From NCBI GenBank assembly GCA_035578155.1, contig JAPWDM010000048.1, forward strand, positions 512,501 through 576,500: a stretch of 64,000 nucleotides of DNA, in the 5' to 3' direction. Both the position numbers and the translations under genes were made by a program. The stretch is from Brachynemurus nebulosus (taxonomy: Eukaryota > Arthropoda > Insecta > Neuroptera > Myrmeleontidae). Below the pieces are notes generated by a model. That model ran no database searches. It saw only the letters and a list, made by a program, of their open reading frames with translations, and was not told the DNA's origin. Numbering within the stretch: the first letter of the stretch is position 1; each line of letters starts with the position of its first letter. Below, piece by piece: positions 47,066 to 58,370 of this stretch.

Positions 47066-49673
47066 GACTCGGAGGCGGTAATGAGAAAGTGTTTACCCAT
47101 TGATTTAAAGAAAATTTCATTTCTCATGTATTAGTTTATCATCAGTAGTTATGAAAAAGCTTTGTCGGCCATGCCTCATCTTGCCCGGTTGTGTGGATCC
47201 ACCTCAAAAGTGGTCAATTTTTCGAGGCCGCCTTACCAATCGATTTAAAGAAAATTTTATTTTTCTTGTAATAGTTTACCATTAGAAGTTACGAAAAAGC
47301 TTTGTCGGCCGGTCCTTATTTTATCTGGTTGCGTGGATTGACCTCAAAAAGTGGTCAAAGATGATTTGAAGGTCAAAAATATTTACTTAGTTTTCCTTGT
47401 AACCGCGAAAAATTAATATTTAAGAAATTATGGTAATAAAAGCTAACTAGCCAAAGCGTAATAAACTTTAAGCTCATATAACTTTTTTATTTTGAATCCA
47501 AACACAAACGTGCTTCTTAGCTTTTTTATATAGTATTTTTTAATAAATAATTTCACATAGTTATTTTTTTAATACGGTATCGGTTTGCTGACTTTAAGCG
47601 CAGCAAAAGTGGACAAATAATGTATGAAACCACAGAAAATATTACAAAATATGGTTGAATTTTCACTTTGGAAAAATACTAATCTGGTATTATATTAGCG
47701 TAGACTTTTATATTACTATTAAAAATAATAAACAAGAAAATCATATAAAAAATAGTTGGTTAAAATAGTTATTCAAGATCGAAGATCCCGAATATGCCTT
47801 TTTGCAAATATCTTGTTTTCTGTTGGTCGTCAAACAATAATTATTATAATAACAAAATTTTTAAATTAACTAATTTTCTATTTACGTAAGAACTATAACT
47901 TCAGAGGTATTTACGGTTTCATATCAAGACACTAAATATTTTTATGTTTAAAGTTCCAATGTTTAAAATACGTAGATGTGTAGGTACATATTATTTACAA
48001 AATACACCATATAAAGGACTTGTGCACTACAAGTAACAATATACCCCTTGATATAAAACCGTAAATATCTCTGAAGTTATTGCTCTTACGTAAACAGTCC
48101 AAAGGATCTGTTTTGTAAAAATTTAGTTAATTTAAAAGTTTTTTTTATTATAATACTTGTTGGACGACCGACAGAAAACGAGATATTTGCAAAAAAGCAT
48201 ATTCGGGGTCTTCGATCTCGAATAACCTATTTTAGCCAACTATTTTTTGATATGATCACCGCATTAAAAACTAAAAAAACAGGTGAAATTATTTTTTAAA
48301 AATGCTCTATAAAAAAGCTAAGTAGCACGTTTCTATTTGGATTCAAAATAGAAAAGCCATGTGGGCTTAAAGTTTGTCAGGTTTTCTGGCTAGTTTTGGT
48401 ATATACTATGGTATCTTTTTTACCATAATTAATATAGTTTTATACTATAGCTTTTTTTACTATAGTTATAGATAATTATATAATCTACAAAAAAGCTCCT
48501 TACAAAATTTTTGTCAGACTCGCGGTTACAAAGATAATTAACCCTAGAACGACAAACTGGGGTAGAAATCTACCCCAGGTAAACTTTAAACTACGTTTTT
48601 AAATTAGTCAGTAACATTATCGACTGAACACCTATACCATAATTTAGTTCAAGGTTCTAACAGTAGAGTGAGGTCGGGAAACCCTGCGGTTTCTTGTCTA
48701 CTGTGACGAAGGGAAAACGTGAAGCTAGTATGGGGTTGATATGTACCCCAGTTTGTAGTTTACGCCAGTGTTTTGTTTAGGTAAGTTATTTTTATTTTTC
48801 TTGCTAAAATAAATTGGATTCACTTATAATGACCTTATTTTGCAACAAAACATTAGATATAGCCAGCCCGATGCTGCTTGTGTCCTCGATCGGAAGACCG
48901 CAAAACACGAATATATTGCACGAAGTGCAAGCGACCGACCTGCGAGAATCATGGAAATATATATTGCAGCGATTGTAGTGCCTTTGAATAAGTTAAATTC
49001 TCCTTTTTTTTACATTTTGTATGAAAAAAAATGAAATATATTCTTAAAAACTATTATTTCATGCATTTTTGTTTGATTTTTCCACATATCAAATTCCCAA
49101 TTTTTTTAATTTTCAAAATCCAAAATAAATCGACTTTTTTGGCAAAACATCATGATGTCATTTGTATGCTTGAAGTCCCTTGTGTCCTCTTTAAAATACC
49201 GTCTGAAATTTGAAAATCGGTTCATTAGAAAAATAGTTATCAATTTTTGTTTATTAAATGACAATTTGAGCGTTTTTGAACACTTTTAGCTATTTAAATA
49301 GATTTTTCACCGACTAAGCTTTGATTAAATTCAATTTACTCTTCAGCATGAAAAAACGAACAAATTCGTGTTCTTATAAGTGCAATTGCTGCTGTCAGAT
49401 CGATTTTACGACCAAAAATCTCGTGGGGTAAATATATACCCCAGTTTGTAGTTTAAGAGTAGAAAAAATAAGTTTGTCGTTCTAGGGTTAAGTAAATATT
49501 TTTGACCTTCAAATCATCTTTGACCACTTTTCGGAGTCGGTCCGCGCAACCGGACAAGATAAGGACCGGCCGAAAAAGCTCTTTCATAACTTCTAATGGT
49601 AAACTTTTACAAGAGAAATGAAATTTTTTTTAAATCGATGGGTAAACACTTTTTTATTACCGTCTCCCGGTCT
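47066..49673. mobile_element. Foldback (long inverted repeat) element with nested insertion
   Basis: Left end GACTCGGAGGCGGTAAT, right end the complement of GACCGGGAGACGGTAAT, each next to TA. Long inner inverted blocks pair: 47330-47390 with 49495-49560, and 47750-47900 with 48090-48250. The left arm has an extra partial duplication near 47215-47310. The right arm is split by the piggyBac-like element. TA flanks suggest a Tc1/mariner-type origin. Confidence 0.7.
48542..49487. mobile_element. piggyBac-like element
   Basis: Termini CCCTAGAACGACAAAC, flanked by TTAA at 48538-48541 and 49488-49491: the classic piggyBac CCCTAGA start plus TTAA duplication. 946 bp. The palindromic box GGGGTA...TACCCC next to ACAAACT recurs three times (about 48551, 48733, 49425). 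A 64-codon frame at 48840-49034 (AACVLDRKTAKHEYIARSAS) is not recognisable as transposase. Non-autonomous. Confidence 0.8.
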
Positions 49674-50076
49674 ATAAGCCAATAGCCCATGGACTTCTAC
49701 GCAACAACAAAAACATTGGAAACCACCGTACCAAGGAAGCACATAAGTTCATCGAAGGATTTCTTTACAGATAATAAAAATATAATATAAATACTGTAGC
49801 TTTTAATTACAAATTTATTCTTGTAAGAGTAACGTAACAGTCTGAACTCTTGTGGTTGTTACCCATGAAAAGTTGACTTTTCGGATTAGCTTCAGCCCAT
49901 CGTGAACAAATTTTACTTTCCAGATCAAAGCAAGGATTATCTTTACAAGGAATATTTAATATGATGATTTTGAATTTTTTCTCAAATATCATATTCAATT
50001 TAGATGCTACTGATTAAATATTATCGACAAACAAATTATATACAACAGCCACATCGGATGTCTTAGCTCAATCATG

Positions 50077-50125
50077 TTTTACATGGAGAACCAAAACATA
50101 AGATGTTTTGGTTCTCCATGTAAAA
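50077..50125. repeat. Perfect 23-bp hairpin
   Basis: Arms TTTTACATGGAGAACCAAAA... of 23 bases, 3-base loop AAG, no mismatch. It is too short for a normal metazoan microRNA precursor and has no following T run, so no role is assigned. Confidence 0.8.
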
Positions 50126-50368
50126 TTTTTTCTATAAATTCATGCAAAATTTCATTTCTTTAGGGCATTAGGCTTCACTTTTCCTTACAAAACTAGATTT
50201 AGGTCAGTATATGCCAGAATATTATCGACGTAACTTAACAGAATTAAATGAGTTCTTATGAGATGCTAATAAATCTTAATTTGAAGTTCGACATTTCATA
50301 TAACGAATTTAAAAATTGGATATGGGAAAATGAATCTCAATTCATTTTGAAAACTCTCTGTAAGGATA

Positions 50369-51306
50369 GAGGAAGGTCACCCAAAGCGGGTAAGCTAAAA
50401 TTAAACACTCAAAAAAGTGGCCTTTGACCTCGATAAGCAGATTTTTTTTATATTATCAGATAGATTAGTTATCGAACTTTAAAACTTCGCTTAAGAAATT
50501 TTTATACGATGTTTATATTTAATAAAGAAAATACAAAACCTCTGCAAAAACCCACTTTGCCCGTATAGGTATCCTAAAGTGGGTAATCCTCTTTGGGCAA
50601 AGCGGATAAGTACATTATGTATTTCAAAACTGTTATAATTTTTTAATATAAACTTTCTTAATCATATAGAACTTAACAATAATAATAATTAAGTAAAAAA
50701 ATTGAAAAAAGACAAAAATAATCAATTTTTAACAATTAAATGTAACTTTCTTTACAACCCCCACATTGGAGTACTTATATTACTTCAGGTGGTTCCACAT
50801 TAAAATCACCACAAACATGACAGAAATATTTTTTTTAAGCTTTTTCCCTCATTCCGTCGTAAAAAGAGATTTTTTATTTTTTTTTCTCCTTCTAACAGTT
50901 TTTTCCCTTAAGATGCTTCTACTTTGTCTATCCGCTTTGCCCAAAAAGACTTAATTTGTTAACTTAGAACAATTTCAAAATGAAAGCCGATACAGGTTTA
51001 TCTTTTTCTACATTAAAAGTCAGATGATGATAACATAATACGGTAATACCAAAAAGATTACAAATAAAAAGGTTTGTGACTAGTCACAGAATATATATCG
51101 TCAAAATTTTTAACAAAATCAACAAAAAAATTTGATGACACTTAACTAGGACATTAAATGACACAAGCGTTCAAGTGCAACTGATTGATATTGGTTGATA
51201 TTCGGTTAATCTCGGTATACACACGACCTGACAAAAACATTCGATACAACGAAATACAAGCGCTTACCCGCTTTTAGATGGAAACCCTCTTTGGGCGACC
51301 TTCCCG
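50369..51306. mobile_element. TA-flanked TIR element with GGGCAAAGCGG boxes
   Basis: Left end GAGGAAGGTCACCCAAAGCG, right end its near complement, flanked by TA (50367-50368, 51307-51308). The terminal motif (CCGCTTTGCCCA / TGGGCAAAGCGG) recurs inside at about 50547, 50590, 50932 and 51286, the same architecture as the 22-kb element. No transposase core is present. Confidence 0.6.
50775..50837 (-). pseudogene. Possible transposase C-terminal tail
   Basis: Minus-strand frame KKYFCHVCGDFNVEPPEVI followed by a stop. The C-x2-C pair near a short acidic end resembles the last residues of zinc-tailed pogo-like transposases, and it sits inside a TA-flanked element. Only about 20 codons, so weak. 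Confidence 0.3.
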
Positions 51307-51308
51307 TA

Positions 51309-52254
51309 CATCACACGAAGTGGTAGGTATGTAGAAGAAAATTTCTCTCCTATATTTTGAATATGAGATACATTTTAATTTTGCATAGTATGTGGATAAT
51401 ACAGGAGAAAAAGATAGCACTAATAATTTAAAATAAAAATATAACTGTTTATAATTTCCATATTATTAAGTGTTTTACTATCAGTATTATCATCATTATA
51501 TTTACCTGAAACTGATTTAATTTTATTTACGTAAAAGTTTTAATTCTGTGTTTAAAATCATTATTTGTTTTTAATTCTTAGTATTTAAACACTTGAGTTT
51601 ATTTATGTATCGAAATACTTATAAATAGATAACATTAATTAATTTATAATATCTACTATTAAAAAGAAAAAAAACTAATCTTTAATTTTAAAACCTTCGG
51701 GTTAACTTCTGCAAATATTAAAAATTACCTGTATCAACTTTTTTTTCAGGCGTGATTTTATGAAATTAGTTTTAGTAGGTAAATTATCTGGTATGTACAG
51801 TCGCAAGTAAAATAATTGCTTCACGTACTACTGAAAGTAGTCCAATTCAGGGTTTTTTGACTTTTTCACATTTGCGGATCGTCAAAATAAGCACACATTA
51901 AAATATTAACTTGTTCGTTGTTAACTTTCTAAATATTCAAGTAAAAATATCTTTTATAACGAATGTAAATGAAATAAAGTTTTTTTTTTTTTTTAATCCA
52001 ATGAATAGGTTTTTAAAAAAATACAACCCAAAAATTTTTATTTATTAATGTTCTTCTTTTACAAAATCCAGACACCTATATCCGAACAGAAAAATATTAA
52101 TGACACTAGAATTTGGGAAACAATATACAAACAGACATGTAATATAAGTAATATGACACATAGAGTGACATCTAGACGTCAAAGTAGGAAACATAGAATG
52201 GTTTAAGTATCAGACGTAAATAAAGGATCAAAATACTGTATTCAAAAAAAATTA

Positions 52255-52258
<4 letters not shown>
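51309..52258. other. No feature seen
   Basis: AT-rich, no frames of note, no repeat match found. Confidence 0.4.

Positions 52259-52332
<74 letters not shown>
52259..52332. repeat. TA microsatellite
   Basis: About 74 bp, adjoining the inverted 43.8-kb family fragment. Confidence 0.95.
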
Positions 52333-52334
<2 letters not shown>

Positions 52335-52510
52335 CTTTAATTAAGTAAGGAAACATTAAATGCTAGGTGAATCTAAATTAAAAAATAAGCATTCTATTAA
52401 TATTAATTTTTGTTATCAGAAGTTTCTCTCAGAAATAACTTCACTAATATATAAATGTCAAAACTGTTCGGACATATGATCGCATTTCGGTATAGGGGTT
52501 TTACGTTACA
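52332..52510 (-). mobile_element. Inverted fragment of the 43.8-kb family
   Basis: Reads as the reverse complement of 53790-53945 (shared TTATCAGAAGTTTCT, AGAAATAACTTCA, AACATTAAATG), preceded by a TA tract. End motif TATAGGGGTTTTACGTTA is the complement of the family terminus. Confidence 0.6.
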
Positions 52511-52654
52511 GCTGTATTGTTATTGTTAAAAAATGTGATCCAAGAAGTTTTTGAGAGTCTTGATACAGCCCATACACGGTTCAGAGTGTCGCTCATCTTG
52601 TTGATAAACATGTTAAACTGTTAAGTTATGCACTGTGAAACCATTTAGTGTAAC

Positions 52655-52705
52655 TAGCAGCGAAACCCGGCGTTGCCCGGCTCAAAATACATTGCACACT
52701 TAATG
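52655..52705 (+). repeat. Fragment with CCCGGCGTTGCCCGG
   Basis: ACTAGCAGCGAAACCCGGCG start of the same class; the following 52750-53110 has irregular CTAGAA(T/A)ATTC-type boxes but no clear unit. Confidence 0.45.
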
Positions 52706-53276
52706 ATTTAAAAATCAGTTTTTATATTTTACATAAATATATGTTGTATATAGTGATGCGTATATTAGAACATTCTGGACCAACTACAATCACACATTTT
52801 CATAGTTCATTTTAAAATTTATAAAATATCCTAGAGTATTCCAATACATTCTAGAAAAATCTAGAATATTCAAGAACATTCTGGAAAAATTTGGAATATT
52901 TAAATATATTTTAAATATACTTTGGAAATTTCCAGATGAATCTAGAAATTTTTGGAATAATTTAGAATATTCGAGACCAATAGTAATCATATTTTAATAA
53001 TTTTCAGTATTATGATACACCAGAGAACAGATTATTTTTGAAAAACATTCTAGACTAATTGGAACTCATTTTCAATCCATTATAAACATTTAAATATTTG
53101 TTAGAAAAGGACAGAAGTATTCCATCACATATTTTTACCACCCACATCCACCCACTTCCACCCGCCGCAACCAAACTCCTATAGTTACAAGTGCATACCA
53201 AGGGCCCTCTACCACTGCAACCGTGAGTGGGTCGTCAGGGAGTAAAGACTGGACATACTAACGAGCACTTTCCTTT

Positions 53277-53279
<3 letters not shown>

Positions 53280-53332
<53 letters not shown>

Positions 53333-53351
53333 TATATATATAAATATATAC

Positions 53352-53420
<69 letters not shown>
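53280..53420. repeat. TA microsatellite
   Basis: About 140 bp with short AAG and ACG interruptions at 53331-53352; ends at the 53.4-kb palindrome. Confidence 0.95.
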
Positions 53421-53423
<3 letters not shown>

Positions 53424-53690
53424 CGGAATTAACAGTCGCGTCACCCCTCAAAAGGATAAGAGTTATTTCCTTTACACCCTGTATATAATATTTATACACA
53501 CATACGTATATATCTGTATATATGTATGTGTGTATATATTATATACAGGGTGTAAAGGAAATAACCCTTATCCTTTTGAGGGGTGACGCAACTGTTAATT
53601 CCGAAAAAATTCCTGCGATTTTAGTGTCTACAGGGTGCTATGAGTCACCCCACAAAAGGACGTGAGTTATTTGTTTTACACCCTGTATAT
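53421..53690. repeat. Palindrome plus third unit with ACAGGGTGTAAAGGAAATAA
   Basis: 53421-53608 is a palindrome about centre 53514 (arms TTTCGGAATTAACAG ... TTTACACCCTGTATA). A third, inverted-facing unit follows at 53629-53690 (GTGAGTTATTTGTTTTACAC). 'Acaggg' starts of this kind are common at ends of arthropod interspersed repeats. Confidence 0.7.
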
Positions 53691-54152
53691 ATTGATTTCG
53701 TATGACTGTACAATTTGAAATTGAAATTATGTATGTAAATTCCAACTTTGGCCGGTAACAAGAAAAGTATAACGGTAAAATCCCCTATACCGGAACACGA
53801 TCCAATAAAAAAACAGTTTTGATATTTACATATTAATGAAGTTATTTCTGAAAGAAACTTCTGATAATAAAAATTATTATTAATAGAATTATTGTTTTCC
53901 AATTTAAATTCGCCTCGCATTTAATGTTTCCTTACTTAATTAAAGAAATATATGTATATATTAAACAGTTTTTGCTGAATGTGTCTCTTTTGCATTTGAT
54001 CAATGCTTATTTATAGAAACACATGCCTTATAAATTTCAACATTTTCCAGTTAATTTTCGGAGTTAGCGCAATAAAACTATACAAATAATTTTTACTAGT
54101 TCAGTTAATAGATTATAAGAGCTACATCCTCTTTTCATTTGGTTTAAATATG

Positions 54153-54154
<2 letters not shown>

Positions 54155-54240
<86 letters not shown>

Positions 54241-54247
54241 ATATATG
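54155..54247. repeat. TA microsatellite
   Basis: About 90 bp with ACATATACAT interruptions, inside the 53.8-55.8 kb element. Confidence 0.93.
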
Positions 54248-54513
54248 TATTTCTATGGAGTACAGATATAACCTTTGTATGTAACTAAAATCATGTACGT
54301 AAAATGACCAAAAATTTATATTATAAATAACTATTCAAGTTTGTGAAATAAAACGATTTTTTTTGCATATTTCGATAGTCTAACCAGTAACTTAAATTTT
54401 AAACGCGTTTTCCTCGAAACTGCATTTTTCAAATTTGCTGCGCTTAAATTCGAATTAAAATTCAGTTTTCTGACAAAACATGGTATATGGTATACAAGTT
54501 TGTGTAAAATTAA

Positions 54514-55102
54514 GGGGAACTACGTAAAATTGGAACATCAGGAGCGTCGGTAAACTTTTATTTGAGGGGTTGGTAAATATTATTTATTGTATAAACAAGT
54601 ACATATTATAAATAAATAAGTACAGTACGCTTCGAAAAGTGATCAAACACTCTCAAACAGGGAAGAGGGTCCCCACACTTTTGACGCCGCACTGTACTTA
54701 ATGTTGTGGTACACTACCGTGTCAAAAGTGTGGGCATAGGGTGAGAATCTTCGATCACTTTTTGAAGCATACTGTACTTATTTAAACGACCGCGTGTTGG
54801 AGTCAAATGTAAAGATTTTTACGTCCACAAAATAAGTACAGTACGCTTCAAAAACTGATAGAACACTCTCACCCGGGGGTGGGGGCACTTTTGACACGGC
54901 AGTGTACCGCAACAATAAGTACAGTGCGGCGTCAAAAGTATGGGCACCCTCTCCCCTGGATGAGAGTGTTCGATCACTTTTTGAAGCGTACTGTACTTAT
55001 TTATATATAATATGTACTTGTTTATATAATAAATAATATTTACCAACCCCTCAAATAAAAGTTTACCGACGCTCCTGATCTTCCGATTTTACGTAGTTTC
55101 CC
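54514..55102. mobile_element. Palindromic TTAA element with AAGTACAGT boxes
   Basis: TTAA at 54510-54513 and 55103-55106; ends GGGGAACTACGTAAAAT and complement of GGGAAACTACGTAAAAT. The two halves are inverted copies centred near 54808. AAGTACAGT-type boxes (AAGTACAGTACGCTTC, AAGTACAGTGCGGCGTC) recur about six times in alternating orientation. Inserted in the copy of the 43.8-kb family at 53.8-55.8 kb. Confidence 0.75.
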
Positions 55103-55805
55103 TTAAATTTGCACCGACCAGTACGTACTATTGGGTTTGTGGTGTACAGCACCTGCGAACTCTAATGTCAGATAGTTGTATCTTGGTCAAGTACGTGGGT
55201 ATGCTGATAAAAATGTTACTATTTCAAAAAATAATAATACACAAACTATACTAGGTTTTGTCAGTAAACTAAATTAGGTCATTATTATACGAGTTTGAAT
55301 TTTATTGGATTAAAATTTTATCCATTAACTATTTTGCAATATTTCTTAGTGCATCATATGGTGAAGTGAATTATGTACATGTATGACTTTCTAACTCAAA
55401 ACAGTCAAAAAACCTTATACAAGGTTGAGACAGAAAATGCGCGATATAACATATTTTCTATCTCTTACTGGTTACATTGGTTTCGGTAGTGTAGAGATAG
55501 ATATGTTGTCTCTACTTCTCTGTGGTTACATACGTGTTTTTTTTTTAGGTGTCTGTGGTGATTTTCTAAAGATATTAACATATTTTATCCGTTTTTTTAT
55601 ACATGTCAACATTTTACAAGAGAAAAACATTATTATCTCAAAATTTTTGGGTTATATTTTTCTAAAAACATATTCACTGGATTAAAAAAACTTGGTTCTA
55701 TGGTTATTAAAAAAAATGGGTGTTTCATTCATTTTTTAATTTTTATAAGCCAGTTTAAGTAAAATACCTAAAAATACTGTTAGGTAATGGGGGCTTTTAC
55801 GTTAA

Positions 55806-57373
55806 ACCAATTTATTTCAAGGAAAAGTGATAGGGTCTTTCAGATAAAGAATAATTTTCTAGTCAAAAATTGTTGAGAAATATTTATCAGATTAAAGCAG
55901 ATGATTATAAAAATGTGCATAAAGAGAGAATTACAGTACAAATTTACTTAATTTTTGAAAAAATACCTTGTACTTTAACTCTGTTGTATTTGTTTACAAA
56001 TAACAAACAAAATTAATTGTTATTATTTTTATTTCATCCTTCAAATTCAAACAAATTTAATTGTAAATTTATTTTGATACATTCAGAATATTCAAAATAC
56101 ATTAAAAATGGATCTTAATAAGCAAGTAACCTATTTTATTCACGACAATAATTGTAGCATGTATTTCAAAATTATATGTTGTCATAGAACTATTGATTAA
56201 CCGGTTGACGGTCAAGTGATGCTTTGTAAGAGTGTAAGACATCAAATGAGACCTGATGAACTGCGACATCACACAGTATAACGTCAACAATTTTATATAA
56301 AGTGTATTAGTTATCAAAGCAGTATATCAGTTGGTCATTTCATCATAATTCTTCATCACCGTCCTCGTGTTAAAAATATTAAGTACGAGTAAGAATCTGA
56401 ATAGTAATTTTTAGTTTTTTCTAAGGAAACCCTTTCGAAAATAATAATAGTAGGTTGGATTATTTTAATTTAGTTGCAGTCGATGTCTAAATTTAAACTT
56501 TATAATTTGCTTAAAAATTTCCCCACAGCTGTAGAAATATAGCCATCTATCATTTAACTTTTAAAAATTTATAATTTATTATTCTGTTACACTATCCACT
56601 TATGATTTTTTAACAAAATAAATATACCGAATGTTTTATTAAATATGTATATATTTATTTGATTTATGGCATAGTATAAATAATATTTTGGGAAAGAAAT
56701 TGTGATATACAGATACATAAAATTCCTATTCATTAAAGTACATATAGCGTTAATCAAATTTTTTAGATTTTCATGAACACTAATTTAAAAGAAAATTAAT
56801 TATTTAAAACGCTAAAAAAAGAAATACTTAAAACACTAATTAAAAAAAGATTCGACAGCCACCGCAGTCAGATAACCATTCAACCACTTATATGTATTGG
56901 TACCCTCTCTAATACGAGAAACAGTTACTATTTTGAATTTTAAATATTATCGAGTGCTTGTGAAACATTACTAGATACGTATGACGAACTTTTGTTCGAA
57001 TTTAAACATACGCAGTATTTATTTGCTCACTTATCATTCAACTAAACTGAAACTTTAAGCACTCGATTTCTTTGGTTTAGTACGACCAAAATCCAAATGT
57101 AAATTAAAAATCAAAATTTTGATTTTGACAATCGTGTAATTTGTAATCGTGTAAATTGTAATTTTGACAATCGTGTAATGAAAATCATAAATTAAGTTTT
57201 TTGTTAACAAAATACTATTGTCTGCTATTACAAAAAAGATAAAATATTTGTTATACAATGAACTGAACTGTGCATCGGCAGGCGACAGGCTGACGGCGCT
57301 AATTTTTAAATAAAACAAAAAGTCTGAAATATTACAATGGTCAAATAAGTGGTCCAATATACCCTACTTTCCC

Positions 57374-57378
<5 letters not shown>
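55806..57378. other. No feature seen upstream of the protease
   Basis: AT-rich. The minus frames at 56102-56317 and 57055-57357 have no family features; the latter overlaps the SINE-like tail sequence at 57075-57108. Confidence 0.4.

Positions 57379-57450
<72 letters not shown>
57379..57450. repeat. TA microsatellite
   Basis: About 72 bp of pure (TA)n upstream of the 57.5-kb dispersed repeat. Confidence 0.95.
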
Positions 57451-57452
<2 letters not shown>

Positions 57453-57479
57453 TTATTATTTTTGTATACAACTTGTTTT

Positions 57480-57800
57480 TTTTTTTAAACTTCCGCGCGC
57501 TTATGTTATAGCAGTATAATAGCTTGTTGAAAAAGTGTTGTAAAGACGTTCTTAAATGATGTTTATAAAATTATATTTAAAGAACGGCGTAGCGAATAAT
57601 AATTTCTTATTAAATATGGTTTGTAACTTTGTATTTTATAACGTTTTAAACTTGTATCAAATTCTTTTGACACGTTTTCATTTTATTCAAAAATAAAAAA
57701 AATAAAAAAATAGAGTTTTCCCAGAAGAGCCCGTGTTAAACTTACAAATATTTGAAATCCTTTTTCTCAAAATTGGGATAGTCAGTTGGGATAGCCAATT
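57480..57800 (+). repeat. Dispersed repeat, partner of 16-kb copy
   Basis: Contains AATATGGTTTGTAACTTTGT and TTTTCCCAGAAGAGCCCGTG, the complements of blocks at 16.0-16.2 kb. A TA tract (57379-57450) ends just before it. Confidence 0.65.
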
Positions 57801-58232
57801 TTGAGAGTATTATTGGCATTGAGTTAAATAAATATCTAGAGAAATTTCGTTAAAATCATTTGAAAAAATCGTTTTATCGTCCAACTACCTTAAGTATCTT
57901 TTCCATTTCAAAAAAAAATTCTTCTATTTCCAATCGAGGCAATCAGTTGGATTCTAATGAAATAATAAAATGTTGTTCACTATTATGGTAAGAAAAGATG
58001 AGTGAAAAACTAGACTTCTTTTTTTCGCTTATTAAAATATTAAAACGTCTGTAAATAAAGGAACGTAAAAAAAAATATTTGGTTGTTATTATTGCATTAA
58101 GTCATATAATGATGATGAGCAACTGATTAAATGAATTTAGTTAAAAAAGAAAGTAACTGTACCTAAAATCGAACAATGTTATCAATTTAAATCATTTATT
58201 AATAATAGTTTAAAAAAAAAAACTATTTGTTA

Positions 58233-58320
58233 TCAGTTGCTAATAATTAGACATAAATAGCGAAAACGGCATCATAACTTTAATTATAGTTTTCGGTGTG
58301 TGAAGTTTCGCGATCATTCA
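58233..58320 (+). promoter_or_regulatory. Possible protease core promoter and 5' UTR
   Basis: A TCAGTT initiator match (insect Inr TCAKTY) lies at 58233-58238, about 90 bp before the ATG, behind an A/T run at 58209-58222 that could act as a TATA-like element. Another TATA-like CATAAATA is at 58252, and a second Inr match TCATTC sits at 58315, six bases before the ATG. The sequence does not decide between them. Confidence 0.25.
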
Positions 58321-58322
58321 AA

Positions 58323-58370
58323 ATGAAATTACTGATAATTTTAGCCCTTATTTGTTTTACCAATTCATAT
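58323..58370 (+). CDS. Protease exon 1: signal peptide
   Basis: Sixteen codons, MKLLIILALICFTNSY, a typical eukaryotic signal-peptide core with Lys2 and a leucine/isoleucine stretch. It ends at a clean GTAAGT donor in phase 0. This ATG is chosen because it opens the hydrophobic leader; cleavage probably falls just after the exon 2 junction. Confidence 0.85.

Larger units (their letters stand above)
53772..55803. mobile_element. Second copy of the 43.8-kb family, interrupted
   Basis: Left part (53772-54125) aligns by eye with 43758-44110 and right part (about 55610-55803) with 44650-44840. Ends ACGGTAAAATCCCC and complement of ACGTAAAAGCCCCC, with TA on each side. It is about 950 bp longer than the other copy because it holds a TA microsatellite and a palindromic TTAA element. 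Confidence 0.6.

Noticed and set aside
48840..49034. 64-codon frame in the piggyBac-like element as a transposase
   Set aside because: No DDD catalytic pattern or Cys-rich C terminus is visible and the element is too short for a full transposase.
50077..50125. microRNA precursor
   Set aside because: Arms are 23 bp and the loop 3 bases; metazoan precursors are longer and have bulged stems.
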